Shown here in pieces: positions 16,540-24,700 of a stretch of 32,973 nt of DNA. Location: contig CAZEWZ010000021.1 in NCBI GenBank assembly GCA_964516765.1, positions 1 through 32,973 of the forward strand, given 5' to 3'. The stretch is from CAZEWZ01 sp964516765. Its GTDB lineage: Bacteria; Bacteroidota; Bacteroidia; Flavobacteriales; UBA7430. The notes under the pieces are model-generated. The model saw only the letters and a program-made list of their open reading frames with translations, was not told where the DNA came from and made no database searches. The number at the start of each line of letters is the position of its first letter. Position 1 is the stretch's first letter. Both the position numbers and the translations under genes were made by a program.

Positions 16540-17520
16540 TTAAGTCATATTCTTGTAGCCAACTTTTGCTCGAACTCTTTTAAGAACAGATTGAGCAATG
16601 ATTCGTGCTTTTTTTGCCCCTTTCTGAAGCTGATTTTCAATAAGGTCTTGCTGATCCATGAGTTTGTTGAATCGGCTTCTTTCCGACGAGTATTTGTCTA
16701 TGATGAGCTCATAAAGAGCTTGTTTGGCATGCCCATATCCATAATTTCCTCCCGAATAATTTTTCTCCATTTGCTCTATATCTCCATCTGACGCCAATAA
16801 AGTGTAAATTTTAAATACATTACATGACTGTGGGTCTTTGGACTCTTTGATTCCTTTGGAGTCTGTTTGTATTGCCATAATCTGTTTGCGTAATTTTTTA
16901 TCAGGTAAAAATACATTGATAAAATTATTATACGATTTGCTCATTTTTCTCCCATCTATTCCTGGAATAGTCATTACTTTTTCATCAATTTTAGACTGAG
17001 GAAGAGTCAGCGTATCGCCATAGATGTTATTAAAAAACCCTACCATATCTCTAGTCATTTCTAGATGTTGTTTCTGATCTTTTCCAACAGGAACAATATC
17101 CGCGTCATACAAAAGAATATCTGCAGCCATTAAAATAGGGTAGGTGAATAATCCGGTATTCACATTATGTACTTTACTAGATTTATCTTTGAAGGAATGT
17201 GCGTTGGTAAGCATTGGGAATGGCGTAATGCAATTAAGATACCACATTAATTCAGTCACTTCCGGAATGTCTGATTGGCGATAAAATATATTCTTTTCTG
17301 TATTAAAACCAAAAGCAATCCATGCAGCAGCTGTTGCATAGGTATTTTCTTTCAGTGATTTTGGGTCTCGAATACTCGTTAAAGAATGCATATCTGCAAT
17401 AAAAAATAATGATTCATTCTTTGAATCTTTTGATAATTTAATTGCAGGAATAATCGCTCCCAAAAGATTACCTAAATGTGGGGTTCCACTACTTTGAATT
17501 CCTGTCAGTATTCGTGCCAT
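16540..17520 (-). CDS. trpS: Tryptophan--tRNA ligase
   Basis: This class I aminoacyl-tRNA synthetase charges tRNA-Trp. The 326-residue protein shows the HIGH-equivalent TPHLGNLLGA (13-22), MHSLTSI and the KMSKS loop GRKMSKSYNN (190-199). DIVPVGKDQKQHLEMTRD (141-158) is the Trp/ATP pocket segment. The length is standard for the bacterial enzyme. It is transcribed alone on the minus strand, convergent with DUF819 (4 bases between stops) and divergent from plsC. Confidence 0.96.
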   Translation of the reverse strand: MARILTGIQSSGTPHLGNLLGAIIPAIKLSKDSKNESLFFIADMHSLTSIRDPKSLKENTYATAAAWIAFGFNTEKNIFYRQSDIPEVTELMWYLNCITPFPMLTNAHSFKDKSSKVHNVNTGLFTYPILMAADILLYDADIVPVGKDQKQHLEMTRDMVGFFNNIYGDTLTLPQSKIDEKVMTIPGIDGRKMSKSYNNFINVFLPDKKLRKQIMAIQTDSKGIKESKDPQSCNVFKIYTLLASDGDIEQMEKNYSGGNYGYGHAKQALYELIIDKYSSERSRFNKLMDQQDLIENQLQKGAKKARIIAQSVLKRVRAKVGYKNMT

Positions 17521-17601
17521 ATTTCTTTGTCTTATTTTGTAAAAATATAAAAATAATAAGATGCTTCGATGACTTTTAAGTCTCTATTCATTAAAAGTTG
17601 T

Positions 17602-17609
17602 TATTTTTA
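17602..17609 (+). promoter_or_regulatory. -7-like box abutting the plsC GTG start
   Basis: TATTTTTA followed by CCGC and then GTG at 17614. It is one mismatch from TAnnTTTG and sits 4 bases from the start, like the box before the ketosynthase gene. No TTG is correctly placed upstream. Confidence 0.25.
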
Positions 17610-17613
17610 CCGC

Positions 17614-18354
17614 GTGAAAGTTTTTTTTAAATTATTACAGATATTGTGGCGGCTCTGGTTTGGGTTAATCGTATTTGGTGGATTGGCTCTTTTCTTCCCC
17701 CTTTTATGGGCTTTATTGCTTCACAAAAGCACCTACAAGACTTTTCATTTTATGTGCAGGATCTGGTCTTATATTATTTTGTTTTTCTCTGGTTTTTTTG
17801 TTGATGTGGAGTTCGAAGAAGAGTTAGATCCAGAAAAAGCCTACATCATTTGTCCAAACCATGTCTCATATTTAGACATTCCCCTTATATTTGTTGTAAT
17901 GCCTGGTGTTTTTGTTTTTATAGGCAAAAAGTCTTTATCTAAACTACCCTTGTTTGGTTGGGTTTATAAAAAGACGATGATATTGGTAGATCGCTCTTGC
18001 AAACATAGTTCATATGATGCCTTTCGTCGTGCTTCTGAAAGAGTTGCAGTTGGAGTGGGTATCACTATTTATCCAGAAGGAGGTATTCCACATCGAGATG
18101 TGAAGTTGCAATCTTTTAAATCTGGTGCTTTTAGGATGGCAATTGAACAGAAAGTTGATTTGGTGCCTGTTACTTTTTTGGACAATAAAAGACTTTTTCC
18201 TAGTGACCATTTAGAGGGAAGTCCCGGTAGATTACGAGTCTTTGTTCATAAGCCTATTCCTTCAGGAACCTACCATTCAGAAGATGTTCACAAGTTTAAA
18301 TCGGACGTCTATGAAATTATTAATAATAAATTATCAGACGATGAAAGTAGATGA
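17614..18354 (+). CDS. plsC: 1-acyl-sn-glycerol-3-phosphate acyltransferase
   Basis: PlsC acylates lysophosphatidic acid to phosphatidic acid at the inner membrane. The protein is 246 residues from GTG 17614 (MKVFFKLLQILWRLWFG). An ATG at 17569 would add 15 residues and cannot be excluded. I prefer the GTG because it gives a membrane-anchor start and has a -7-like box 4 bases upstream. Membrane segments span about residues 8-36 and 51-66. The acyltransferase motifs are NHVSYLDIP (HX4D) at about 82-90, the KKSLSKLPLFG segment, and IYPEGGIP at about 152-159. The last 14 bases overlap gatC. Confidence 0.9.
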   Translation: MKVFFKLLQILWRLWFGLIVFGGLALFFPLLWALLLHKSTYKTFHFMCRIWSYIILFFSGFFVDVEFEEELDPEKAYIICPNHVSYLDIPLIFVVMPGVFVFIGKKSLSKLPLFGWVYKKTMILVDRSCKHSSYDAFRRASERVAVGVGITIYPEGGIPHRDVKLQSFKSGAFRMAIEQKVDLVPVTFLDNKRLFPSDHLEGSPGRLRVFVHKPIPSGTYHSEDVHKFKSDVYEIINNKLSDDESR

Positions 18355-18631
18355 TAAATTAGTTAAGCATTTGGCACATCTATCAAGATTAGAGTTATCC
18401 GAGGCAGATCAAATTCAAATGAAATCTGATTTTGAGAAAATTTTAGGTTTTGTCGCTCGATTAGATAAAATAGATACTTCTGGTGTTGACCCCCTGGTAT
18501 ATATGAGCAAGGAAAGAAATGTTTTAAGGGAAGACAAAGTGGGGAATCAAGTCTCTCAGAAAGCTGCATTGAAAAACGCACCTGCTAAAGATTCTGATTA
18601 TATTAGAGTGCCAAAAGTGATTAAAAATTAA
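18341..18631 (+). CDS. gatC: Asp-tRNA(Asn)/Glu-tRNA(Gln) amidotransferase subunit C
   Basis: GatC stabilises the GatA-GatB complex that amidates mischarged Asp-tRNA(Asn) or Glu-tRNA(Gln). The frame is open further upstream, but the family starts as here: MKVDDKLVKHLAHLSRLEL at ATG 18341, giving the usual 96 residues. KHLAHLSRLELSE, FEKILGFVARLDKIDTSG (about 29-46) and the C-terminal FxxP-like NAPAKDSDYIRVPKVI are typical. It overlaps the plsC end by 14 bases. gatA and gatB are not in the window. It is convergent with tadA, 9 bases apart. Confidence 0.92.
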   Translation: MKVDDKLVKHLAHLSRLELSEADQIQMKSDFEKILGFVARLDKIDTSGVDPLVYMSKERNVLREDKVGNQVSQKAALKNAPAKDSDYIRVPKVIKN

Positions 18632-18640
18632 AAATCTTCA

Positions 18641-19087
18641 TCATTTTCTTTTTTTCTGAAAGAACTGTTGCATAAGTTCAGCGCAAGGTTCTGCTAGAAT
18701 TCCAGAAGTTATTTTAGTTTTCGGATGAAGCAACTGTAAACCCCTCTTTTGGACCCCTCTTTTTACATCAAATGCCCCAAAGATAATTTCTGGGATTTGA
18801 GTCCAATAAGAGGCTCCAGAGCACATCACACAGGGTTCAATAGTCACATATAGTTTGCATTTACGTAGGTATTTTCCTCGTATAAATTCTGAAGCCGATG
18901 TAAAAGCTTGCATTTCTGCATGTGCAGTCACATCATTTAATCGTTCGGTAAGGTTATGTGCCCGAGCAATAATTCGACCCTCAGAAACTATTACTGCTCC
19001 AATAGGAACTTCTCCCATTTCATATGCTTTCTTCGCCTCTATGAGAGCTTGATTCATAAAGTACTCATCTGATTTTTCTTCAATCAT
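18641..19087 (-). CDS. tadA: tRNA-specific adenosine deaminase
   Basis: TadA converts A34 to inosine in tRNA-Arg(ACG). The zinc-deaminase motifs are HAE (H56, E58 as proton shuttle) and PCVMC (C86, C89). GEVPIGAVIV (25-34) is typical. Start choice: an ATG at 19114 would add nine residues (MAKFEINNH), but a perfect -7 box lies within those codons. ATG 19087 gives MIEEKSDEYFMNQALIEA, which fits the family better. This yields 148 residues. Guanine deaminases share the fold, but the length and motifs favour TadA. It is divergent from rluB. Confidence 0.9.
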   Translation of the reverse strand: MIEEKSDEYFMNQALIEAKKAYEMGEVPIGAVIVSEGRIIARAHNLTERLNDVTAHAEMQAFTSASEFIRGKYLRKCKLYVTIEPCVMCSGASYWTQIPEIIFGAFDVKRGVQKRGLQLLHPKTKITSGILAEPCAELMQQFFQKKRK

Positions 19088-19101
19088 GTGATTATTTATT
19101 T

Positions 19102-19109
19102 CAAATTTA
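19102..19109 (-). promoter_or_regulatory. -7 box of tadA
   Basis: TAAATTTG is an exact TAnnTTTG match on the minus strand, 14 bases before ATG 19087 and downstream of the alternative ATG 19114. It favours the shorter tadA. No TTG at the right distance. Confidence 0.3.
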
Positions 19110-19227
19110 GCCATTCCTCAAGGATATTATAATGTATTTTATGCTGTTTTTGTAATCTATTTCATCCTAAGTCCATGCTGGTATTCATTACTCCGTTTCA
19201 ATTCTTATATTTACACAAATTATAGAC

Positions 19228-20160
19228 ATGCAGAACAAGAATTTTAGGCCAGAAAAGCGAGTAGGTAAGACCAAAGCTTATAAAGCGGAAGGTCTCCAAA
19301 AAGCCATCGATCAGAAAAATAGACATGCTGACCCCGAAAAGCGAAGTGAAGATCGAAGGAGGGCTGCAGAGAATAAAAAAGTTAACACTTCTTTTATTAA
19401 AAGACGCACCAATACCAATTTTAGTAAATCAAAAGAAGACCGAGCTCCTGATGATAAAATTCGAATAAATAAGTATCTGGCATCCGGAGGTACTTGTTCT
19501 AGAAGAGAGGCGGAGAAGTTTATTGTGGCAGGAGCCGTATCAGTCAATGGAAAACCTATGACCGATTTGAGTTATAGGGTATCTCCTTCGGATTTGGTTA
19601 AGTTTAATGGACAAACCATTCGGGGAGAAAAGAAGAAATATGTATTGTTAAATAAACCTAAAGATTTTATCACTACTACCTCTGATGAAAGAGACAGAAA
19701 GACAGTCATGCAATTGGTAGAAAAAGCTTGTGAAGAAAGAATTTATCCCGTGGGCCGTTTGGATAGAAATACGACAGGACTTTTATTATTCACCAACGAT
19801 GGAGATTTGGCGAAAAAACTGGTCCATCCAAAGCAAGGGGTTCGTAAAATTTATCATGTGACTCTAGATAAGAAATTAGCTAAACATCATTTGTCTTCCA
19901 TAGAGAAGGGAATAGAACTTGATGACGGTCTGGCTCCAGTCGACAGTATATCCTTCATAGAGGGTTCTGCACATAATCAAGTGGGTATCGAGCTTCATAT
20001 TGGGCGAAATCGAATTGTGCGAAGAATTTTTGAAAGTTTCGGTTATGAAGTACAGCATCTAGATCGCGTCGTTTTTGGAAACCTAACCAAGAAAGATGTT
20101 AAGCGAGGTTCCTGGAAACACCTAGACAAAAAAGAGTTGGACCTTCTTCGATTATTATAA
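19228..20160 (+). CDS. rluB: Pseudouridine synthase, RluB/RluE/RsuA family, with basic N-terminal extension
   Basis: The enzyme isomerises a specific uridine in rRNA. The 310-residue protein has a lysine/arginine-rich, low-complexity N-terminus (about 1-75), an S4 RNA-binding domain (about 76-135: IRINKYLASGGTCSRREAE) and the catalytic domain, with PVGRLDRNTTGLLLFTNDGD (174-193) holding catalytic D179. GRNRIVRRIFESFGYEV (259-275) is the family's C-terminal motif. RluB (23S U2605) is the closest label; RluF or RsuA specificity cannot be ruled out. The charged extension is common in Bacteroidota members and probably contacts RNA. A TATATTTA sequence at 19206-19213 may be its -7 element. Confidence 0.88.
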   Translation: MQNKNFRPEKRVGKTKAYKAEGLQKAIDQKNRHADPEKRSEDRRRAAENKKVNTSFIKRRTNTNFSKSKEDRAPDDKIRINKYLASGGTCSRREAEKFIVAGAVSVNGKPMTDLSYRVSPSDLVKFNGQTIRGEKKKYVLLNKPKDFITTTSDERDRKTVMQLVEKACEERIYPVGRLDRNTTGLLLFTNDGDLAKKLVHPKQGVRKIYHVTLDKKLAKHHLSSIEKGIELDDGLAPVDSISFIEGSAHNQVGIELHIGRNRIVRRIFESFGYEVQHLDRVVFGNLTKKDVKRGSWKHLDKKELDLLRLL

Positions 20161-20256
20161 AGATATATAAATTTCATTTTTCATTTTTTTTCGTCGTGAG
20201 TATCAAAGTTGTGTTGCCCAAAATAATAATAAATCAAACTCATTCGTTTTTGTTTC

Positions 20257-21411
20257 ATGATTTCGAATCTTAAAATAAAGAAAATTAGTAAGCGACTTTT
20301 GTTGCTTGGTGCCTTGACGATTGGACTGGCTATCCTTTGGTTTACCAAAAGTCTGGTTGATGATTTGAGGAGAGAAGAAAGAATCAAGGTTAAAATTTGG
20401 GCTGCTGCCACAGAACAGACCACTGACATAGAAAATTTAGATGAAGATATTAGTTTTGTTTTTGAGGTTATCAATCTTAATAAAACTATTCCAGTGATTT
20501 TAACCGATGACAAGGGTGAAATTCTTTATCATAAAAACTTTCCAGAAAAGAGGACTTTAAATTCAGATTATTTAGAAGATCAGCTTCTCTCCATGCAGAA
20601 GGCTAAAGATCCTATTACTTTTGAGTATGCAGATGGAAAGAGCAATATGATTTATTACAAGGATTCTATTCTATTGACCAGGCTTCAGTATTTTCCTTTT
20701 ATGATTTTGTTTGCAGTCGGGCTTTTCATTCTTTTGGGGTATCTCACTTTTAATGCCTCTCGAAAATCAGAACAAAATAAAGTTTGGGCCGGAATGGCCA
20801 GAGAGACAGCTCATCAATTAGGAACACCACTTACTTCTTTAATGGGTTGGTTGGTTTTATTAAAAGAGAAAGAAGGTACGGAAGAACTAGCTTTTGAAAT
20901 GAATAAAGATTTATTGAGACTCCAAACCATTTCTGAACGTTTTTCTAAGATTGGTTCTCAACCAGAGCTCCAAATAACAGAGGTAAATAAAGCTCTCGAG
21001 CGATCTTTTTTCTATATGAAAGATAGGTGTTCGTCCAAAATAAATTTCATATTGAGCCCAGATTCTCCAGCATTATTTATTGACTTAAATCCTCAATTAT
21101 TTGGCTGGGTCATCGAAAATATACTCAGAAATTCCATCGATGCCATTCAAGGGAAGGGATCAATTTATCTTAATATAAAAGAGTATGGAAATAGAGTGTT
21201 TATAGATATTAAGGACACGGGAAGAGGTTTGCGATCAGCTCAGCTGAAAGCCATATTTGAACCTGGGTATACTACAAAGAAAAGAGGGTGGGGTCTAGGT
21301 CTTTCTTTGGTTAAAAGAATTATTGAAGATTACCATAAAGGCCAGGTTTTCGTGTTGCAATCTGAATTAGGAAAGGGTACTACTTTTCGAATTAGTCTTC
21401 TAAAAAGCTAA
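20257..21411 (+). CDS. Membrane sensor histidine kinase
   Basis: The 384-residue protein has two membrane helices (about 12-32 and 146-166) flanking an extracytoplasmic segment of about 115 residues with no domain I recognise. The kinase core follows: phospho-acceptor H186 in ARETAHQLGTPLTSL, N-box NILRNSIDAI (288-297), DTGRGL (320-325), FEPGYTTKKRGWGLGLSL (334-351) and a C-terminal GKGTTFRISL. The TAHQLGTPL H-box is the form seen in Bacteroidota HATPase kinases. No response regulator is encoded in the window, so it is an orphan kinase. Its TAA overlaps the hemW ATG by one base (TAATG). The gap to rluB is 96 bases, without a terminator. Confidence 0.92.
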   Translation: MISNLKIKKISKRLLLLGALTIGLAILWFTKSLVDDLRREERIKVKIWAAATEQTTDIENLDEDISFVFEVINLNKTIPVILTDDKGEILYHKNFPEKRTLNSDYLEDQLLSMQKAKDPITFEYADGKSNMIYYKDSILLTRLQYFPFMILFAVGLFILLGYLTFNASRKSEQNKVWAGMARETAHQLGTPLTSLMGWLVLLKEKEGTEELAFEMNKDLLRLQTISERFSKIGSQPELQITEVNKALERSFFYMKDRCSSKINFILSPDSPALFIDLNPQLFGWVIENILRNSIDAIQGKGSIYLNIKEYGNRVFIDIKDTGRGLRSAQLKAIFEPGYTTKKRGWGLGLSLVKRIIEDYHKGQVFVLQSELGKGTTFRISLLKS

Positions 21412-22541
21412 TGGCTGGAATTTATTTGCATATTCCTTTTTGCAAGAAAGCTTGTAATTATTGTAATTTTCATTTTTCTACGTCCATTAGAATGAAAGCT
21501 GATTTTGTTGAGGCATTGATTCTAGAAATAGAATTGCGTAAGGATGTTTTCTCTCATGATTCTATTTCAAGCATATACTTTGGTGGAGGAACCCCTTCTT
21601 TGCTTAGTTCAAATGAACTTAATAGAATTCTTGATCATTTACATCAACACTTTAATGTGGATTCAGATGCAGAAATCACACTCGAAGCTAATCCTGACGA
21701 TTTAAGTCAAGATAAAATCAAGCAATTTGCTCAAAGTTCTATCAATAGATTGAGTATCGGCGTTCAATCTTTTAGAGATTCCGATTTGAAATTCATGCAT
21801 CGGATACATAGCGCATCCCAAGCCTTAGAATCCATTAAAAGAACTCAAGACATTGGTTTATCGAATATCACTATAGACCTAATTTATGGAACTCCAGGAA
21901 TGACGAATGCACATTGGTTAGAGAATTTACAAATGAGCTTTTCACTTCAAATTCCCCATATTTCTTCTTATGCACTCACAGTTGAAGATAATACACCATT
22001 GAAAAGACAGATTTTAAGTAAGAAATATCCCCCTGTGAGCGAAGACCAAAGTGCAGAACAATTCAAATTATTAATGAAAGAGATGAAGGCGGCTGAATAT
22101 AAGCAGTATGAAATTTCTAATTTTTGCAAAGAAAATGCTTACAGTCGGCACAATAGTTCATATTGGAGGAAAAAAGCATATTTAGGATTGGGTCCTTCAG
22201 CGCATTCATTTATTGGCAATAGTCGCTTGTGGAATGTATCTAATAACCAAATATATATTCATGAGATTAATCAAAGTATCTTGCCGCTGGAAAGAGAGAT
22301 ATTGTCTCAAAGGGATCAATATAATGAGTATATGATGACCTCATTAAGGACTATTTGGGGATGTGATATTGCCGTGATTAAAAAAGATTTTCCTAGTATT
22401 TATTCGTTACATTTCCTCGAAGAAATAAAGACCCATATTGACCGGGGTTTAGTCGAGGAATCCAATGGCATATTTACTTTATCAGATCAAGGTAAATTAT
22501 TTGCAGATCGAATTTCTTCTGATCTTTTTTTGACAACTTAA
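21411..22541 (+). CDS. hemW: Radical SAM protein HemW (heme chaperone, HemN-like)
   Basis: The 376-residue protein starts MAGIYLHIPFCKKACNYCNF, with C11, C15 and C18 forming the CxxxCxxC site for the [4Fe-4S] cluster. YFGGGTPSLL, EANPDDLS, RLSIGVQSF, DLIYGTPG and the HemW-type YSRHNSSYWRKKAYLGLGPS all follow. HemW binds heme and delivers it to acceptors; true HemN oxidases are longer, with an extra N-terminal Cys-rich stretch that is absent here. Translation is coupled to the upstream histidine kinase through TAATG. It converges with DUF554. Confidence 0.93.
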   Translation: MAGIYLHIPFCKKACNYCNFHFSTSIRMKADFVEALILEIELRKDVFSHDSISSIYFGGGTPSLLSSNELNRILDHLHQHFNVDSDAEITLEANPDDLSQDKIKQFAQSSINRLSIGVQSFRDSDLKFMHRIHSASQALESIKRTQDIGLSNITIDLIYGTPGMTNAHWLENLQMSFSLQIPHISSYALTVEDNTPLKRQILSKKYPPVSEDQSAEQFKLLMKEMKAAEYKQYEISNFCKENAYSRHNSSYWRKKAYLGLGPSAHSFIGNSRLWNVSNNQIYIHEINQSILPLEREILSQRDQYNEYMMTSLRTIWGCDIAVIKKDFPSIYSLHFLEEIKTHIDRGLVEESNGIFTLSDQGKLFADRISSDLFLTT

Positions 22542-22545
22542 ATAA

Positions 22546-23289
22546 TTAAGAAAGAATGAGATATATTGGTACGACTAAAAATAGTGATGGAAGCATGTTA
22601 CTGACTTTAATCTTCTTGAACTCTAGAATATTAATACCAATACATATTATGAGAACCCCTCCTACAGCAGATATTTCATTAATTATACCGGAAGTTAAAT
22701 GAGGTTCCAAATAAAGGGCGGCAAAAGTCAATATGGATTGAAAAATAAGTAATGGGACCGCCGAAACTAAAACTCCCAAACCAAAACTAGATGCCAATAA
22801 GATAGAAGTAATGCCGTCCATGAAGCTTTTTGTGTAAAGCAAGGTTCTATCATGATTAATCCCCTCTTCAATAGCTCCTACAAAAGTCATTGATCCTATG
22901 CAGTAGAGTAGGAAAGCTGTAACAAGTCCTTCTGCAAACTTTTCGTTTTTACTTTTTAAAATGCGCTTTATTTTTTCGCCAAGTATTTGGAGTTTATTTT
23001 CAATATTTAATTTTTCTCCAATCGCTGCTCCCATTGTTAAACTTAAAAGAAGGACAATAAATTCCTGCGTTTCTAGAGACATTTTTAAACCAAGAACGAG
23101 GGTGAAAACTCCCATGACTTCAAAAATAATGTTACGAATTGGTTTCGGTAAAAGATTGCCAAAGCTTAGTCCTATAAGACTACCCCCAATAACTGATAGT
23201 GCATTGACAATACTTCCAAAGGGAATCAAACTAGATGGCGTTTTTTGAGTGAGATAATTTTTATTTTGAGAGTTAAAAGAGTTGCTCAA
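22546..23289 (-). CDS. DUF554-family integral membrane protein
   Basis: The 247-residue protein has about six membrane segments. IPFGSIVNALSVIGGSLIGLSFG, FTLVLGLKMSLET and FLLYCIGSMTFVGAIEEGINHD match the DUF554 (YdfK-like) family, a putative transport or permease-like group of unknown function. The start is uncertain. ATG 23289 overlaps the thioredoxin-gene stop by 17 bases and gives a 20-residue polar N-terminus. TTG 23229 would start exactly at the family's usual MIPFGSIVNAL. I keep the ATG for its coupling. It converges with hemW, 4 bases apart. Confidence 0.85.
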   Translation of the reverse strand: MSNSFNSQNKNYLTQKTPSSLIPFGSIVNALSVIGGSLIGLSFGNLLPKPIRNIIFEVMGVFTLVLGLKMSLETQEFIVLLLSLTMGAAIGEKLNIENKLQILGEKIKRILKSKNEKFAEGLVTAFLLYCIGSMTFVGAIEEGINHDRTLLYTKSFMDGITSILLASSFGLGVLVSAVPLLIFQSILTFAALYLEPHLTSGIINEISAVGGVLIICIGINILEFKKIKVSNMLPSLFLVVPIYLILS

Positions 23290-24607
23290 ACAGGACCCTC
23301 GTTAGCGGGTCTGAGGGGCGGGAAGCATTGGTGTCTAATATATTTCCTTGGGGATCAAAGAGCATAAATCGTGGGATTCCCTTTATATGATAATCTTTTG
23401 CAATTTGTGACCATCCTGCTGCGAAAAGTTGAACACCACCCAATTCCTTTTCTTCAATCATGTCTAACCAAGTTTGGTAATCATTTTCCTCATCTACTGA
23501 TACACTCATGAAGACGATATTTTTATCATGGTAGTCTTTTTCTAACTTTATTAAGTCTGGAATTTCTCTTTTACATGGACCACACCAGGTAGCCCACACA
23601 TCAACATAAACATAGTTTCCCTTGAAGTCAGACAATGATTTTTCTTTTCCGTTTTTGTTTGGATAAGTAAAGTCTATTGCAGGATTTCCTGCGCTTAAAA
23701 GAGTCATTTCATGTGCCAATTCTCTTATCGTATTCACAATACTAGTATCGGAATGGACTTTTTTGAATGCCATCATGACCTCTTCTATTTGAGAAAGATC
23801 ATTCCCGTCTAAATAGTTTTTCATCATGACCATAGCTATGGTATCTGTAGTTTTTTTTGACTCAAAATGAGTACTTAAAAAGTCTAGGCTGCTCAGCATA
23901 TAATTTTTATCCTGTGATTTTTTTTGGGATTTTACATAGGTACTTAAGAAGTTGAATGCATCATAGTTTTCTAGATGGATTGGGTCATTTACATCAATGT
24001 CAGCCACGAAATCAAAGTAATCTTCACTCAATATGATGCTAGAATCGGAAATAGATTCGTGATAACGTTGATAATTTAGTTTTGATGTTGCCCATTCCAT
24101 CCAAATTGATTTTTCTTCATTTTTTTTGAATGTTTGGTCAAGTCCAAGATTTAAAAGAGCATAAAGGTCATTTTCTATTTTGTTTACTCGATTGAGAAAG
24201 TCATTCTCGGAAAGACTATATAATAATCTGCGGTCTAATTTCTCATCTAATAAATATTTTTTAGCCAGAAAATTAGATTCACTACTTCCTGTATAGAAGA
24301 TCGTCTCATCAAATTCATTTGGATCGATAGTCAATTGAATCTTGTCTCCTGGTTTTACATACATGGCTGTTGTCTCAGGCCCATGTTTAAAACTGACATA
24401 TTTTGCTTCTTCTAGACGAAATTCTATTTTAAAACTTGCGCTTTCATTTAGACTATCTGTCTCATTATTTGTTCCATCATTAAAGAGTATAGATGCAGTT
24501 TTACTGAGTGGATTAATTACTTTACCACTGATGATGACAGTTTCTGAAGGGTTGTTTTGACATGCAATTACCAAGCAAATTATTAGGCCGAGAATGAATT
24601 TTTTCAT
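23273..24607 (-). CDS. TlpA-like thioredoxin-fold lipoprotein
   Basis: The 444-residue protein has a lipoprotein signal (MKKFILGLIICLVIAC, lipobox Cys 16). An N-terminal DUF4369-like beta domain (about 23-105) is followed by a helical middle and then a C-terminal AhpC/TSA-TlpA thioredoxin fold from about 310, with WATWCGPCKRE (C342 and C345). KGIPRFMLFDPQGNIL contains the cis-Pro. It probably reduces or isomerises periplasmic disulfides, or supports cytochrome c maturation, as described for TlpA/ResA relatives. The exact client is unknown. It precedes DUF554 with a 17-base overlap. Confidence 0.9.
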   Translation of the reverse strand: MKKFILGLIICLVIACQNNPSETVIISGKVINPLSKTASILFNDGTNNETDSLNESASFKIEFRLEEAKYVSFKHGPETTAMYVKPGDKIQLTIDPNEFDETIFYTGSSESNFLAKKYLLDEKLDRRLLYSLSENDFLNRVNKIENDLYALLNLGLDQTFKKNEEKSIWMEWATSKLNYQRYHESISDSSIILSEDYFDFVADIDVNDPIHLENYDAFNFLSTYVKSQKKSQDKNYMLSSLDFLSTHFESKKTTDTIAMVMMKNYLDGNDLSQIEEVMMAFKKVHSDTSIVNTIRELAHEMTLLSAGNPAIDFTYPNKNGKEKSLSDFKGNYVYVDVWATWCGPCKREIPDLIKLEKDYHDKNIVFMSVSVDEENDYQTWLDMIEEKELGGVQLFAAGWSQIAKDYHIKGIPRFMLFDPQGNILDTNASRPSDPLTRVLFEQLF

Positions 24608-24628
24608 GAGTCATTAATTTTATGTCAT

Positions 24629-24655
24629 TAAAAGTAAAGCTTTTTTAAAAGCCAA
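24629..24655 (-). promoter_or_regulatory. Possible promoter of the thioredoxin lipoprotein gene
   Basis: On the minus strand, TTG (24653-24655), 16 bases, TACTTTTA (24629-24636), 21 bases before the ATG. The spacer is one base short and the box has one mismatch. The palindrome GCTTTT/AAAAGC inside the spacer could equally be a weak rlmG terminator. Confidence 0.25.
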
Positions 24656-24700
24656 CGAAATGTTTTAGGTTGTAGTATGATATCAATTATCTTGTTGGAT

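Noticed and set aside
20181..20513. A 110-codon minus-strand open frame over the start of the histidine kinase
   Set aside because: It overlaps the kinase's first membrane helix in antisense and has no independent support.
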